Notes under the pieces: generated by a model
What the model was told of the DNA's origin: nothing
Databases searched by the model: none
Seen by the model: the letters and a program-made list of their open reading frames with translations, nothing else
Shown here: in pieces, positions 1-12,000 of the stretch
Layout of the letters: every line of letters begins with the position of its first letter
Position numbering within the stretch: position 1 is the stretch's first letter
Assembly (NCBI GenBank): GCA_964023275.1
Contig: OZ029920.1
Location: 5,064,014-5,128,013, forward strand
Reading direction: 5' to 3'
Origin: Norana najaformis
Taxonomy: Eukaryota > Annelida > Clitellata > Crassiclitellata > Hormogastridae
Length of the DNA stretch: 64,000 bases
Translations under genes and position numbers: made by a program

Positions 1-7
1 CTTTCAG

Positions 8-100
8 AAGTATCAGTTCAAACAGGTTGATCTCATTGAATATAGAGGATTCCTCAAGTTTGTTTTGAACCGTGCTAAATCGAATAATTCGATTAATTGA
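8..100 (+). CDS. terminal exon of an unidentified gene (possible EF-hand C-terminus), partial
   Basis: An open frame enters from the left edge and stops at TGA 98-100. A ctttcag at 1-7 could be a splice acceptor, placing the exon start at 8. The 30 residues end in a short Asn/Ser-rich tail. The core DLIEYRGFLKFV fits the second half of an EF-hand loop plus exiting helix (G-x-I-x-x-x-E-F), with Asp in place of the loop Gly and Gly in place of the final Glu. If it is an EF-hand, it would bind calcium poorly. The fragment is too short to name the protein; the rest of the gene lies outside the window. The codon pattern looks protein-like, but real coding status is not proven. Confidence 0.35.
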   Translation, partial: KYQFKQVDLIEYRGFLKFVLNRAKSNNSIN

Positions 101-1280
101 ACATGATCTCGCTTGGAAGATTCCTGTGATTTGTTGTATGTAACAACGTGAGAGAACGGCAGCTTCTATTCGATATAGTATTGTCACTAGATCAAGCGAA
201 GGTCGCGATCTCCAATAACGACAAGACCAGCACTTACAGGAAAGCAAAACAGAAATCAAACAGTTGATTCTGATCAACCAAACCAGTTCAAAATTCAGTG
301 AAACTGAAGCAAAGCAAAGTAGTCTAACAAAGTGAAGAATATCAGAGAGCTTTTGGAGATTTTTCTGGGAGTTCTACAATGATAAGCATGGCGTTACGAT
401 GTTTTTATTAACGACGTTTTGTAGCTGACACGCAAAAAAGCGAATCAAAATACAGCAAGTGCCGAAAATGTATCTGACAGTGGCGTATATAGCTATCCTT
501 CCGAGGGCCCTTTTGCAAACTGAACTTTGGCTATTTTTCTTTAAGTACATGAGCAACCGGGCCTTGGCCCCTTGGGGGCACAGGGGGCCCCTGGTCTCGT
601 GGGCCCTTGTGCTTTGCACAACCTGCACAATCTATTGCTACGCCACTGGTATCTGATAAGTCTATACTGTGTCGAGACGGTAGTAGTATAGAATTAATAT
701 ATTTGAATATATATTTAATCTTTTCCTAACGTTGAATCCACTCAAATCAAGCGTCTTCAACTCATCCAGAGCTGTCACGAGGATATCCAAGCATAGACCA
801 CATCACTCCTGTTTTAGAATCACTGCCTTGGCTGAAAATACCCCCATATATTCAATTCAAAGTTCTTTCACTAAGTACAACTCTTCGATACTCATGATTC
901 GTGACTGCATTGGGTTCTGTTCGATGGTTCGTGATTTTCGGGTTGCAATTCTGCAGTTGTGCTTAGAAGCGACATCGATTGACTTCTTGTGCATTACGAT
1001 AGCAGCGCTGTATAAATCTCCGGAATAGCTTAGGTTATAGATGATACTTTCCTAACCCACTAAACCTCATATATTCTGCACCATTTAATCATCCCGTTCT
1101 ACACCATCGTTCTCTTTTCCCACGCTTGGCCATTCCCTACTCACCTTTAGTTCTGTAACCGATCAACATCCCATATTTCACCTCAACAATGGAACAATAT
1201 CTCACATGAATTTTGCAAATTTCCCGTTCCTCCTTCCCTTATAAAATCTGCGGATATTCTAAAATGTTCATGCATAGCTT
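101..1280. other. gene-free stretch, probable 3' flank
   Basis: I see no supported gene. The AT-rich stretch contains a G/C-rich patch at about 555-615 (runs of GGGCC and GGGGGC) and short unrelated open frames without splice or homology support. Part of it may be the 3' UTR of the gene ending at 100. Confidence 0.5.
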
Positions 1281-1289
1281 TTGTGAGCA

Positions 1290-1455
1290 ATGGCCACGCA
1301 TGCGCGCTTTTGACTGTGTAACTTGTTACCATGCCTCCAAATTGTCAACATCCGCAACGCATGTGCAGTTCGATTATGTAACCTATTACAAGCCCGGACT
1401 CGTTTTCAACCGTCACGCATGTGTGCGTGTTCGATTGCATGGTCCGTTGCAATTG
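1290..1455 (+). repeat. three imperfect repeats of about 62 bp
   Basis: The phrase CACGCATG(C/T)G, followed by a TTCGATT- or TTTGACT-like word and a g-t-aac-t-ttac-like word, occurs three times, starting near 1295, 1359 and 1420. The copies are diverged and show no convincing coding content. Confidence 0.5.
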
Positions 1456-1734
1456 TAATATAACGACAAGAAATTTGAAGAATAATCGTTACCTTGTGAG
1501 AAACTAACCAGGGGCGAACTCTACGCAAACCTAAAATGTCCGGTATTGAATGTCATTAACAGCAGAAGTTTATCAATAAGCAAACCGCACTCATATACGC
1601 AGCCCAACCAACGCATCTTCCACCTAAAGATCAGTTGGTTGGGCATTCGACGTCAAAGGCCCTTCTGCTAAGGCTGCTACGTTTACATTTTACATTTACT
1701 CTTTTTTGCTAAGCATACACAATGGATTGTTTCT

Positions 1735-1935
1735 AGGTTAAAGTCAACGTCAAGGCCCCGCTAAGAGTGATAATATCGGTTTGCGTCCCGGTCGTGACTT
1801 ATTTCAGAGATTTGGTTCTCGGGCTAGCACAGTCCGTTTATTCACAGTTTATTCATTTAAAGATGATTAGGGTCTAGGCCATTCGGTCGCTATACAAAAC
1901 CGTAATATTTGCATTTGCATTTACTTGATTGTTTT
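1735..1935 (+). repeat. tRNA-like SINE, family with CATTTA tail (5' part degraded)
   Basis: The tRNA-like phrase GTCCCGGTCGTG is followed by TTATTTCAGAGATTT, CTCGGGCTAGCAC and a 3' end CGGTCGCTATACAAAA that runs into GCATTTGCATTTAC. The same module recurs at about 22340, 24225, 39895 and, reversed, 56735. This copy lacks the middle GGCGTGGCGCCCATT section. Confidence 0.7.
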
Positions 1936-2454
1936 GTGGTTCCTTAGTATCCTTGCTTATCGGCGCCTTTGACGCGCTATAATTTACCTCCCCACTGCAA
2001 CTGTTGCAGCCGGCAATGCCTTGGCACTCTTGCTGAAAAATTAGATCCTCGCGTGGAAGCATGCTACGAAAGCGGTTGCTTCCTCATCAATGCTGCATGA
2101 ATTATGTTCAAATCGTTCCAAAGAGACCTGTACTCATTACTAGCATTATCATCGTCATCACCACCAGTGAAGTATCCCTTTCATGAGCGTAGCCGTTTCT
2201 TCCCGTTTTTGGCTCATCTCCAGGTTACGTGTGGCACGAAATTTAGTGGGTGAAGGTCTGTGTCAATTGGTTGGGTCCATGCGTGACTGGTCCGTCTGGG
2301 CGGTCTCTTAAAGCTCTTCTGTGGCTGGATATTAAGACCTCCCTTTCGAGGTCCTGTCTGCCATCGTAACGGGCAGAGTGGTCAGTCATCCAGAGTTTAC
2401 TTGTGTCAGTCAACTCCGAAATTAACGTACTGTATGGGGATTTGTCAAAGCACG

Positions 2455-2700
2455 CAACATAGACGATCGTAATCGTAATCGTAAGATCGAGATTTCTACA
2501 GCGCCCAACGAAAAACAAGCCGCGGGGACCAGTTTCTTCACAGGCGTTCAGTCAAAGAAACATCAATAGGCAGGAAAGGTTCGGTTCCAGGTCAAGATCC
2601 AAGAGTTAGGCAGGTAGACAGTCAGATGACAATAGCGGATGGTGATTCGGATTAGAACGAAGCTAAGGGGAAACGAAAAAAACAGGATAGGAATTGTGAC
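2455..2700 (-). repeat. CR1/L2-like LINE 3' end with GATTAC tail
   Basis: Read on the minus strand, this ends in GGGCGCTGTAGAAATCTCGA and then GATTAC repeats. Upstream of that is the decayed end of a reverse-transcriptase reading frame ending around the word for TTTGACTGA. At least ten copies occur in the window, for example at 13540, 22795, 37775, 39625, 47985, 52845, 58705 and 59170. Confidence 0.75.
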
Positions 2701-3560
2701 AGATGAGAAACTAGTTTGACTAAGGCCAGTTTCTGCTCAGCAGCTGATCAGTTGATAACTTTATGCTAGCTGACTTGAATACCGTTGCCTACGTTTCGTA
2801 AATTGTAGTTAATATGCCCAACATTTCGGAAGCAGAAACAGTGGTACAACAGCCGAATGGTTCTGTTCAAACTGACCAGCAGTCAAAGAAAACTGAGTAC
2901 CGAAATATATCATACTCGAAATTCGTTATTTATGCTGTTAAGATATTCTTAATTTGAATCATTTTTCTTTCATGGAGCTTTCTATAGTGAGTCGAAACAT
3001 AAGAGATGTTTCAGTGTATATAATTTATAGCTGAGATGACCAGGGACACAGAGAAACAGAAATCTAGAAATATCTTACGGGATGACAGTCCAGTACGCTA
3101 AATAATAGACTACGACGCACACGGCTGAATAATTGTTTGACAATTGAAAGACATACGCAGATATTTCAGGCTCCCTGCCAAAGCTGGGTAATTCCATTTA
3201 ATCTTTTGTCATGCAAACCGAACAGAAGGGGTCATAGATCAGCCACACCGTTGCTTTATTAGTAAACTAGAGCACGTCGTGTCTACGCAACGAGACCTGT
3301 TTACATAACTCGACACCCATATGGGTATACCAAGGCCTCTATTTCCATATCCAATCCAATACGCTGCTAAAGGAGTTTATTGCAGCGAATCTATACAGAT
3401 ATCAGCGGCAGAAACGGAGCACAGAAATTTCGCTTGATGTAATGTACTTCTGTAGCGCATCTATCCAACGAATATATTGGATAAATCAAACACGCGATTT
3501 AGCATATACAGCATCTCTTACGCTTTGGGGAAACCGATAACCAAGGTATCAAGAACGTTT
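2700..3560 (+). repeat. duplicated upstream block, copy A
   Basis: This block matches 8095-8800 (copy B) over its length, including GAGAAACTAG, TTTATGCTGTTAAGATA, CAGATATTTCAGGCT and AGCGGCAGA. A weaker match exists at 13900-14340 (copy C). Where copy B has the TATA-like TATATAAATA, copy A reads TATACAGATAT, so its TATA box looks lost. A short open frame from ATG 2815 may be a relic exon. Confidence 0.75.
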
Positions 3561-3584
3561 TAGATCAGATAAAGTATCTCATAT

Positions 3585-3820
3585 TTTTAGGCCTTGAGCC
3601 GGTAATGGACGAATCCCAAGGTCCTGGACACGGGGGCCGGTGCATCGCAGGACTTGCCGTTTACTTCCCAGCTTACGTTACAATGATTATTGACAGAGGC
3701 ACGGTATGCACAAACAACTTGGTCGTTACACGGAGTCGAACCCACAGCCGCATGATCATGGACCATATACGTTACCGATAGACTACCGTGCCGCTCACTG
3801 ATGAGCAGATGCCAGGGTGT
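3585..3820. repeat. dispersed repeat with CTTGCCGTTTACTTCCCAGC core
   Basis: The segment from about 3590, including CCGGTAATGGACGAATC and ACTTGCCGTTTACTTCCCAGC-like words, recurs at 10388-10530 and 21895-21995. The right part has a tRNA-like B-box word on the minus strand (GGTTCGACTCC), so this may be a SINE. Confidence 0.6.
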
Positions 3821-3922
3821 TAAACTGCCAGCCAACTAATATAGGTTTTGTTTTGTACTCCATAATTTATCCAATTAGGCTACCGTTTGATTTTTTCTAC
3901 ATTGCTTTGCACATCAGCTCAG

Positions 3923-3998
3923 ATGTCGATTCATCAAGAAACTAACGCAACTAACAAGCGAGAGATTTCCGAAGAATCCGACCAGCAAGGGAGAAAGA
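3923..3998 (+). CDS. orphan first exon, copy A of the protease-like gene array
   Basis: ATG at 3923 opens 25 codons followed by a phase-1 donor, A|GTGAGA. The peptide is closely related to exon 1 of the gene at 9097: it shares the start MS.IH.ET, the core KR.ISE.SDQQ and the end KSE or ESE, and has the same donor position and phase. The next ~5 kb holds only repeats and no later exon of the family. It is therefore either a truncated duplicate or an alternative first exon that could splice to the acceptor at 9992, since the phases agree. The upstream TATA box appears mutated compared with copy B, which favours decay. Confidence 0.55.
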
Positions 3999-4039
3999 GT
4001 GAGAAAAACATTATAAGCTTGGGAATTCTTTGCCAAGTT

Positions 4040-4290
4040 CTATTCATTTGGTCAGTTCTGAGATGTCATTAAGGTCTAACCTAAAGACACATATCTCTTT
4101 CAACTCGCTTACTGACCGTAGCCTGGTTTCTGGTTTCTCTGACCCATCGGAATTCGACCCGGCTTCTCCAACGTTACATGATTTTTGACTGCTATTTTGA
4201 CTTGCTTGGAGACCATCGATTGATGCCTTGAGCATTATGATAACGGCACTATAGAAGTCATTAGATTAGATAGATTAGATTAGAAACTAC
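4040..4290 (+). repeat. CR1/L2-like LINE 3' end with ATTAG tail
   Basis: The copy contains the ORF end (TCTAACCTAAAGACACAT), then GACCATCGATTGATGCCTT, ATAACGGCACTATAGAAGTC and (ATTAG)n. Copies recur at 10600, 16060, 22195, 26180, 32515 and 44035, and reversed at 43500. Confidence 0.75.
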
Positions 4291-4619
4291 CTGCAGCCTA
4301 CCACCGATGGCTAGCGCAAGCTGCGCTCCTGTAGGGCAGTAAGAGGCGCTATTCTGCTACACTAAATTATTCTCTGTCTTCTGTGGTCTGTTTTATGAGC
4401 CCACGTGGGATACCGTAGAAGATATAATTATATAATTATATAAACAAGATGTCGTTAAAAACTTTATACCTTATGATGATATGTGACACAGGGTAAGCCT
4501 ATGTAGGACGCGATGCTGTTCCTATCGTTAATGGAAATACTCGAATTGATATATGTTGATTGCATTGTTTAAATAATGACACAAGGGCGTGCACATTCCC
4601 ACAGATGCAAAATACGATG

Positions 4620-4836
4620 CTATGCTTCATCATCATCATCATCATCATGATCCATGGGCCAAGAGCCCGTAGGTGTCCACTGCATGCATTGTCACTTGCA
4701 TGCATTGTCTCCACAGTTCCCGATCTTGTGCTGTTCTTATCAAGGCGTGCAAGTCTTGCTTACACCAATCCCTTATATCATCTGTCCACTCCCTATTAGG
4801 TCTTCCTCGTCTCCCATTTCCGTCCATAATTCCCAT
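4620..4836 (-). mobile_element. 3' fragment of an RTE-like LINE
   Basis: The minus-strand frame ends with a Gly-Arg-Pro-rich segment (RRGRPNREW) followed by W-x-D-x-I and TAQDRELWR, the usual C-terminus of RTE-type LINE reverse transcriptases. The frame stops just before an ATG-repeat tail at 4628-4650. The same C-terminal layout is seen in the much longer element at 34-37 kb. Confidence 0.7.
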
Positions 4837-4849
4837 CAGGGCTTACACC

Positions 4850-5740
4850 GTGGCAAACAGAATCCGGGGTTTGTGCTCCTGATAACACCACCTATCCCTC
4901 GACAGGCATATTGGGACAGGCCACTGATCGGAAAGGCTGCTCTAAATCTAATTATTTCACTTAAAGGCACGTGCGATCAAGCACGAATAAAAGCCGTCTC
5001 CGGCCCGCATGCTAGCGATTGGCCATATGCACTTCCCATAACAGCATGCGGCCTGAGGCTCGAGCATGAGGCCATTAGAATAGCCGTCGGCCTGCGCCTC
5101 GGAATAGCAATATGCGAGCCACACACTTGTGCCTGCGGCACCTTGGTTACCGCACAAGGCTCCCACGGGCTCTCTTGTGCCCTGGGCCCTGGTAGAATTG
5201 CCAGGCACGGTGTCCTTAACGATCTCATATGCCGCTGTCTTTCTAAGGCCGGTTTTCCAGCCATCAAGGAACCACCGGGCCTGTCTCGAACTGACGGCAA
5301 GAAACCCGATGGCCTCACACTGATTCCTTGGCCTGATATGGGACGCCACGGTTATTGACACCCTTGTCGCCTCCTATCTATCAACAACTGCAGTAACAGC
5401 TGGCGCAGCGGCGGAGATGGCAGCTGCCGGGAAGAACTTGAAATACAATTCCCTCCTCGATTCACATGATTTTATCTTCTTGGCCTTTGAAACCCTTGGC
5501 CCCAAAAATAGCACCGGCTTATCCTTCATCTCTGATTTGGGCCGTTGTCTATCTCGCATTTCCGGAGACGCGAGAGAATCTAGCTGTCTTTTTCAACGGC
5601 TCTCAATCAAAATTCAACGTTTCAACGCCGTCGCCTTTCGCAGTATCTTCTCTCTCCCAGAGCCGGATGAGACGTGGCGTTGCAGATGCTCGTTACTGTC
5701 TCCGGACTAATTATTTCACCACCTGAGGGATTATACCTAC
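4850..5740 (+). pseudogene. degraded retroelement polyprotein C-terminus
   Basis: The frame 4850-5358 carries the words HASDWPYALPITACGLRL, VGLRLG, CEPHTCACG, HGLSC and KKPDGLTLIPW. These are recurrent in the C-terminal region of invertebrate retroelement polyproteins. A stop and a frame change follow at about 5358. The sequence resumes in other frames at 5417-5710 with IFLAFETLGPKN and FQRLSIKIQRFNAV, again typical of this region. The piece is broken and no reverse transcriptase core is visible. I cannot assign the clade. Confidence 0.7.
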
Positions 5741-7110
5741 CTCGGGTAAAAAATAATAATAGTAATAGCGAAAATTATAATTTGGGTTGTTTTTTACAGT
5801 ATCAGCAGAAAATATATTTACAACTTGTGTTATTATTTCATTACGATTGCACATTTTCTGTTGTTGAACCAGTTAACGACTTCAATAAACATCAATTAAT
5901 AATGACGCAGTTTTATACCTATCACACATGCATATTAATCATAGACTATGATATGGTCGATTCTTTTAGACTAGCGCAGTGTTGAACTCATCTATTAGGC
6001 GTTGAATGCTTTCGGTCCCTAAGTCAGTGATGATTCTGAATAAATTTGTCTTTAACGCATCTGTCCTTAGAGTTGATCTAATCTATTTTTTAAAATTCAT
6101 AGCGTCACTGTAATAATACTCAAGGCTTCAGTTGATGGTCGCTGCTAAGCAAGATCGTTGTGCAAGCCAAATTCCATGGTGAGTCCGATCTCACTGCTTT
6201 TATATAACAGTTTTTATTTCATGTGCTAGCTGAACATGCAGACTAATCTGTATAGGTCAGGTGCACTGCAGGCAGGTAAACCCATGCATGTGTCAATTAC
6301 AACTATAATTTTCACATGGGTGGGTGTGCTTGGGTAATCAGAATGCTTCTGATTACCCAGTTGGCCGGTCTGGTAATAATTGTAATTTGAAATTTGTATA
6401 GCGCCTCTTCAAGATAAACTTATCTGCGCTAACGATGTTAAATGTCATTAAGAACGGAACATTCGTCCACAAGTAAACATTGGTCAGAATACTAGAAGCA
6501 TCACCAGTGGCAAGCTCGCGCACACACGCAAAGCCCAACCAACAGGTTCCCAACTAGAGTTGAATGATGACTGCATGTTCGGAGTTTCTGAAGCACGTAG
6601 CAACGAGGATAAGGAGCGACCATGGGCGATGTGATTCGCCGCCGCCAATGACTCACGGTTGTCCCATCATTAAACAGTCTCTCGTAGATGGAAGACGTTG
6701 CGGCGAGCGGAGATTAATCGAACCATCGGATATGCGTCGGACAGGTTTCGCCGCCCGTCTTTCGGTAGATAGCTGGACCATTCCGTAGTTGACAGTCGGA
6801 GCCGGTCCGAAGACTCTCTTCGTCCTTCTTCACCGAATCCGAGATTTTCCAGAGTTGACGGCGTGCGTGGGTCTGTAGGTCTGAGACTAGACTGTCAAGC
6901 TTGAATCCTGTCCCCCCCTCGGTGGGTGGACAAGTCCATTCACGGAAGGTCATGATGATAAACAACGAAACATCTGAAACGCAATAATTCCGTTTTGGAA
7001 ACGAAAAATAATTCCATCGCGCCAACTCGGCAACAGAAGAAAACCAAACTGCTAAAATTACCGAGGTGTTACGTTTAGACAAAATAATCCGTCAAAATGA
7101 ACACGTAGAT
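5741..7110. other. gene-free stretch with faint repeats
   Basis: There is no supported gene. A block at about 6300-6560 (antisense AACATTTAAC with GCCCAACCAAC) shares words with 1540-1620, 18030-18080 and 46560-46760 and is probably an old dispersed repeat. The open frames here have no recognisable content. Confidence 0.45.
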
Positions 7111-7119
7111 ATCCAACGA

Positions 7120-7560
7120 TCAGTATGGGAGCGGACATGCGCAGAACCAAATGGTGGGGGTACATTTTCTGGTGGAGCATAATGTTGCCATTTTCAATGT
7201 CAATGATATCTGAAAGAAACTCCCAGAAAGCCCAAGCAGATTTGGCAGATTCCAGAAAAAGTCTAGAACAAAGGCTCTACACTTCAGACAGAAACTTGCC
7301 AAAGAACTAACCAGAGGTTTCAGATGTGCTCGGCAACTTACAACGTGGGCACACTCCTCACCCAACAAGAGAGGTCACATCTTGGTCAAACATGTGGATT
7401 GCTGCCATACTTGCATCTTATGTTCAGGGAATAAGATCAAGACCCCTAGGGGCTGCCCCAAGAAGACTAAGTATGAATGTGAATCATGAGAGTTGCTTTG
7501 GGCAGAGTTGGATGCTTCCAAATTTTACCACGAGCAAAATGAGATAGTGGTTCCATGAAC
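7120..7560 (+). pseudogene. piggyBac-like transposase C-terminal remnant
   Basis: Across frameshifts the plus strand reads RTKWWGYIFWW, then RQKLAKELTRGF, then a Cys-rich segment with C..C spacing, NKIKTPRGCPKKTKYECESC and a few more residues. The order hydrophobic WW segment, Arg/Lys-Leu helix and Cys-rich end agrees with the C-terminus of piggyBac-type DNA transposases. Frames are broken and flanking terminal repeats were not found. Confidence 0.5.
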
Positions 7561-8090
7561 CAGTGCTGAGTAAATAAATAATTGCATGTGGGGTATAAGA
7601 AAGGTAAACAGTATAGCACATCAAAACGACTGTTCAATTGTTCATTCAAAATTGTCCTCCTAGTACACTTCACTCCAGTCTGCTGAGGAAAAGGAATCGA
7701 TCCAGTAAGGTTTATCCATCTTCTAGGTCATCATCCACCGTCGATCCAGCATTCTCAAGCAATCGTCAAATTGACACTTTTCAGAGTCACCAAATATTTG
7801 AAAAGGAAACGTCGGCCTGATTGCATCTCTCTTTGCCTTTTGTTGTCCTGTGATTTTGTTTCTGTTTTGCCGTGTCGCAGTGCTTTTAATATTGTGGTAG
7901 CATTCCTAAATTTTCCTGGTAGAAATCTAGAAATCTAGGAAATCCGGAAATTTTCCCGGGTTTGTCTTTCAGTTTAGACCCATAATTATAGTCAGTTGAG
8001 ACTGGATTGAAAGTTTCGTTTCTCGTCAGAAGATGGCCAGTTGATTACATTGTTAACTAATTGCAAGTGGGTTGGTCAGTGTATATAACA
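7561..8090. other. gene-free stretch
   Basis: I see no gene, tRNA or clear repeat. A short run with AAATCTAGAAATCTAGGAAATCC at about 7923 is a local direct repeat. Confidence 0.4.
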
Positions 8091-8094
8091 CAGA

Positions 8095-8800
8095 GGAGAA
8101 ACTAGATTGACTAACGCAGTTTCTGCTCAGCCGTTGATCAGTTGATAAGTCGATACGAGCTGACTTGCATATCGTTGCGTATGTTTTGCGAATTCCAGTT
8201 AATATGTCATACAAGTTGAAAGCAGGAAGTGTTGAACAGCCGATGAAGGATTCTGCTGGCCAGCAGTCAAAGTAAAGCGAGCACCGAAAAATACCATACA
8301 TGAAATTCTTTATTTATGCTGTTAAGATAATATTTATTTGAAAGCTTTTTCTTTAAACATGAAACTTTCAATAGTCAGTCGAAGCTGAAGATAATGTCAG
8401 TATAGTTATTTTATAGCTGAGATCGCCGGGTACACAAAGGACCAACAATCTAGAAAAATCGTTCATCCTGGGCAGGGATTGGAACTCCTAACTTCTATGT
8501 TAACAGTCCATAGCGCTAAGAAATAGACTACGAAGCACACGGCTGCATAACTGATTAATGACTGTAATACACAGATATTTCAGGCTGCTTTGCAAAGGCT
8601 GGGTAATTCCATGAAAAAAGCGGGTCATAGGTCAGTCGCGCCATTGATTTTTTATTGAACTAAAGCAGGTAGTGTTTAGCAACAAGGTTTGTTTACTTAA
8701 ATCCGGATCCATGTGGGTATACTTAGGCTATATAAATACCAGCGGCAGATACGGAGAAGAGACATTTCGCTTGATTCAACGCACTTCTGTAATTTATTTT
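8095..8800 (+). repeat. duplicated upstream block, copy B (promoter region)
   Basis: This is the counterpart of 2700-3560. It lies upstream of the complete gene at 9097 and keeps a good TATA box. The match continues, with insertions, into exon 1. Confidence 0.75.
8729..8738 (+). promoter_or_regulatory. TATA box of the protease-like gene 1
   Basis: TATATAAATA lies about 360 bp before the ATG at 9097, within the duplicated block. The aligned site in copy A is TATACAGATAT. Transcription would start near 8760, giving a long 5' UTR or an unseen 5' non-coding intron. Confidence 0.5.
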
Positions 8801-9096
8801 TTTATTTAAAGCATTTGTCACGCGCGCAATGTCAGTAGACCTGAATTTGAGGCGCGGAATACATGATTTATGACTTATATTTATAATGCATGATTTATGC
8901 AAATATTTTTGAATAAATCAGACATGCGATTCAACTTACAGAGCATGTTTAACGTTCCGGGAAACTGTCGAACAGATGCATGCCTGGTTTTTAAATTGCA
9001 AGCCGACTAAGCATGAAAAAATCGGTTTTGCGTTGTTGCCTGTAATTTATCCAATTATACTTTTATTCTTCTACATTACTTTGCATATCAGATAAG

Positions 9097-12000
9097 ATGT
9101 CGTCGATTCATCCAGAAACTTACGCAGCTAAGAAGCGGAAGATTTCCGAAGGATCCGACCAGCAAGAGAGAGAAAGTGAGCAAAACATCGTAGGCCTACT
9201 TTTAATTCTAAATTTAAGACTTTCAGGAATTGACTGTTTGAAACTATAAGAATCCGTAGATAACTATATGCCAAAGAATGACAAACACAACATAGAGATT
9301 TCTATGAGTTGTGCGTAATCGCTTTCAACGAGTATGAGTTGTACATAATCTCTTTCTATGAAGTTTCTGAGTTTTACATAATCGCTCTTGAACGCAAGGA
9401 GCGAAACGTACATTCTAACCACTTCTTGTTTGGCTTTCTGTAGTTCAGCTGTATGGCGCTGAGAATAAGGCATGTCAGCAAGTGCTACGCTCAATGCTCC
9501 ATCTTTATGCATATTGACGTTCCTACCAGTGCTCCACCTTGGTGCATTTCGATCTGTCTCTGTATCAATAATTCGGAAATAGCAGACCGTGAGACCGAAA
9601 GAGGGCTTCGGGAGATAAGCAATATGAGATTTAAATCCTGACCTAAACGACATAACAAAACCAGCGAAGTGGACAGAAGTGGGCAGCGAATTCCAGAGCC
9701 TTCGGTCAGCGTAAGAGAAAACCAGGAAATCAGTACTGTTTTGGTTTAGGGCACCTAAAAGGCTAGAACATCCAATGTGTGAGTGCAGTTTATGATCACG
9801 ACGGGTAGGCAAAGACAAAATATAAGTTGGCTGGCTAAAGCTTATTACTTCATAAAGTACATGTATGAGACAAGTTTTAAATTGGATTCTTTGTTCTACA
9901 GGAAGCGAGTGTAATGATTGCTGCATGTGGACGATGTTTTGGAATTTTCGTATTTTCCTATGTAATCAATTATAATTTGATTTTTCTATAGGTATTAACG
10001 GTGCAAATAAAAGCTTTGACAAAATTAAGAATGATTGCGAAAATAACGCACAGACTGATGACGTCTTTTCCCCTGTACAGACAATCGCCATTTTCAGTCA
10101 GTTGCGAACCTTCATGTAAGTAGCAAACGCGTTTTCTAACTGCGTAGTGTTACTATATGCACAGGTAAAGTAACAGAATGGTGCAGCGCATTTATATAGA
10201 GCGTCTAGAGAGCCTCTAAAAAGTTATTAAAGAGCGATATACAAATGTAAATGGTTCGTTGAATTCACCGACTGCTAATAATGGGGAACTGCTTCAAGGT
10301 CGAAAGGACTTAGTGGTTTAAAAGTAAGTGAAATATCCCATATCCTTCAAGTGAGACGTAGGAGAGGCGTCCATTTTCTTTTCTTAAGGCTCTTCAGCCG
10401 GCAATGGACGAATCGCAAGGTCCTGGATATGGGGCCAGTGCATCGTAGGACTTGCCGTTTACTTCCCAGCTTACGCCGGTATCAAATTATACTGCTAGGT
10501 GACAGAGGCAAGGTGTGCGCAAACAACTTGCCCAGGAGTCTATCCCGCTACCGCTACAAAAATATTAGTTACATATGTCAAAGTACCATTTTAACTAATT
10601 TTCACTTGAAGCGACCATCGATTGATGCCTGGTGTAATATGATAACGGCACTATAGAAGTCATTAGATTAGACGAGGTTTATCTACGCGTGGATGCTTTG
10701 TATTAAACAGATTCGATGGACTGAAGATTACGAACTGCATCTTCAGAAGCGACCACGTCGAAATTTGTTTCCTCTTAGACGACAGTTGTGTCTACAACAA
10801 AGACGAACTGAGACAACAGTTGGCCGAGCATCTGAAGATCAAATCGGAGTTGCTCAAGCTGACAAAACTTCGTGCAAGACCCACCTACAAAGACACGTCT
10901 TTGAGACCAGGAGAATCTGCAACCATCCTGCAGCCACAAAAAGCAACTGTCGGAGCTTTTGTTGAAGTTGAGGGTAAACCAATATTCACACAATATACAA
11001 TCGGTTGAAGTTGGTGGAATTTCTCAGATATATTCTAGAATGACCGCTTTCAGAGGTTTCAACACGAACGAAATTCTGAATAGTGTTGACACTAATGCAT
11101 GTTATTCTGTCTTCTTTCGCTCGTTTTATATATGTATATTATATATATATTATAAATATATATATGTAACGCTGTTCATAGACAAATCACAAGTGGCACA
11201 AGACAATAAAAAGGGCAATCAATGTCTGGAGAAAACTATATATCTTGCTGAAATACGTATTATATCCATGCCTTACTGTGTTGCTAATTAGCTAGTTCGC
11301 AAAAATTGTCCGTGGTGAAGGCCGGTTGAAGACAAGACAAGATTGGCTAGGTGGTCGTTACAATTTATATTAACGATCATTAGATCTCCTTCTTCAACTT
11401 CTTTTGTTTCCAGTTGAATATTGCATTAAATTGAAAATTGCATGCTCAATATTCGAAGCCCAGAAGTGGGACACGTTGCTAACTCCACATTGCACTGGTG
11501 AACACATGCGTTTTTCTGAGGCTAGGCCTAGGTTTAGGACAGTTGTGAGATGGCGTGGTTGCAGTTGTTGTGCCCCTCGTATTTGGATTCGTTTACCACA
11601 AAAGGCCCGACTTTCCAACTCGCTGTCTACATTTAGATCACTTGTAAAGTACCCACTATGTCATTCTGGTACATGTTTGCTTAACTATGTCTTGGCTTTT
11701 CACGAACATCATCCACGCCTCAGATTCAGATTTACTGACTTTGCGCGTGTTATAAATGCTTTTAATAAATAAATAGTCTACCCTGAATTGTGAAGTCCTC
11801 TTAGTTGCAGCTCATACTGTCTTTTTAAATTGAATTTAATTATGGTAAATTCACCTGAAAGATGGTGTTATCGAATGCGAAGGTACTTGAGATTAAGGAA
11901 ACAGAGGTCTTAAGACTAAGGAAACAGAGGGGGATTCTCGTGAAGATCTAACCCAAATTCATAATGCGGTTTAAAACCAGGGAAAGGGACGCACGCGCTC

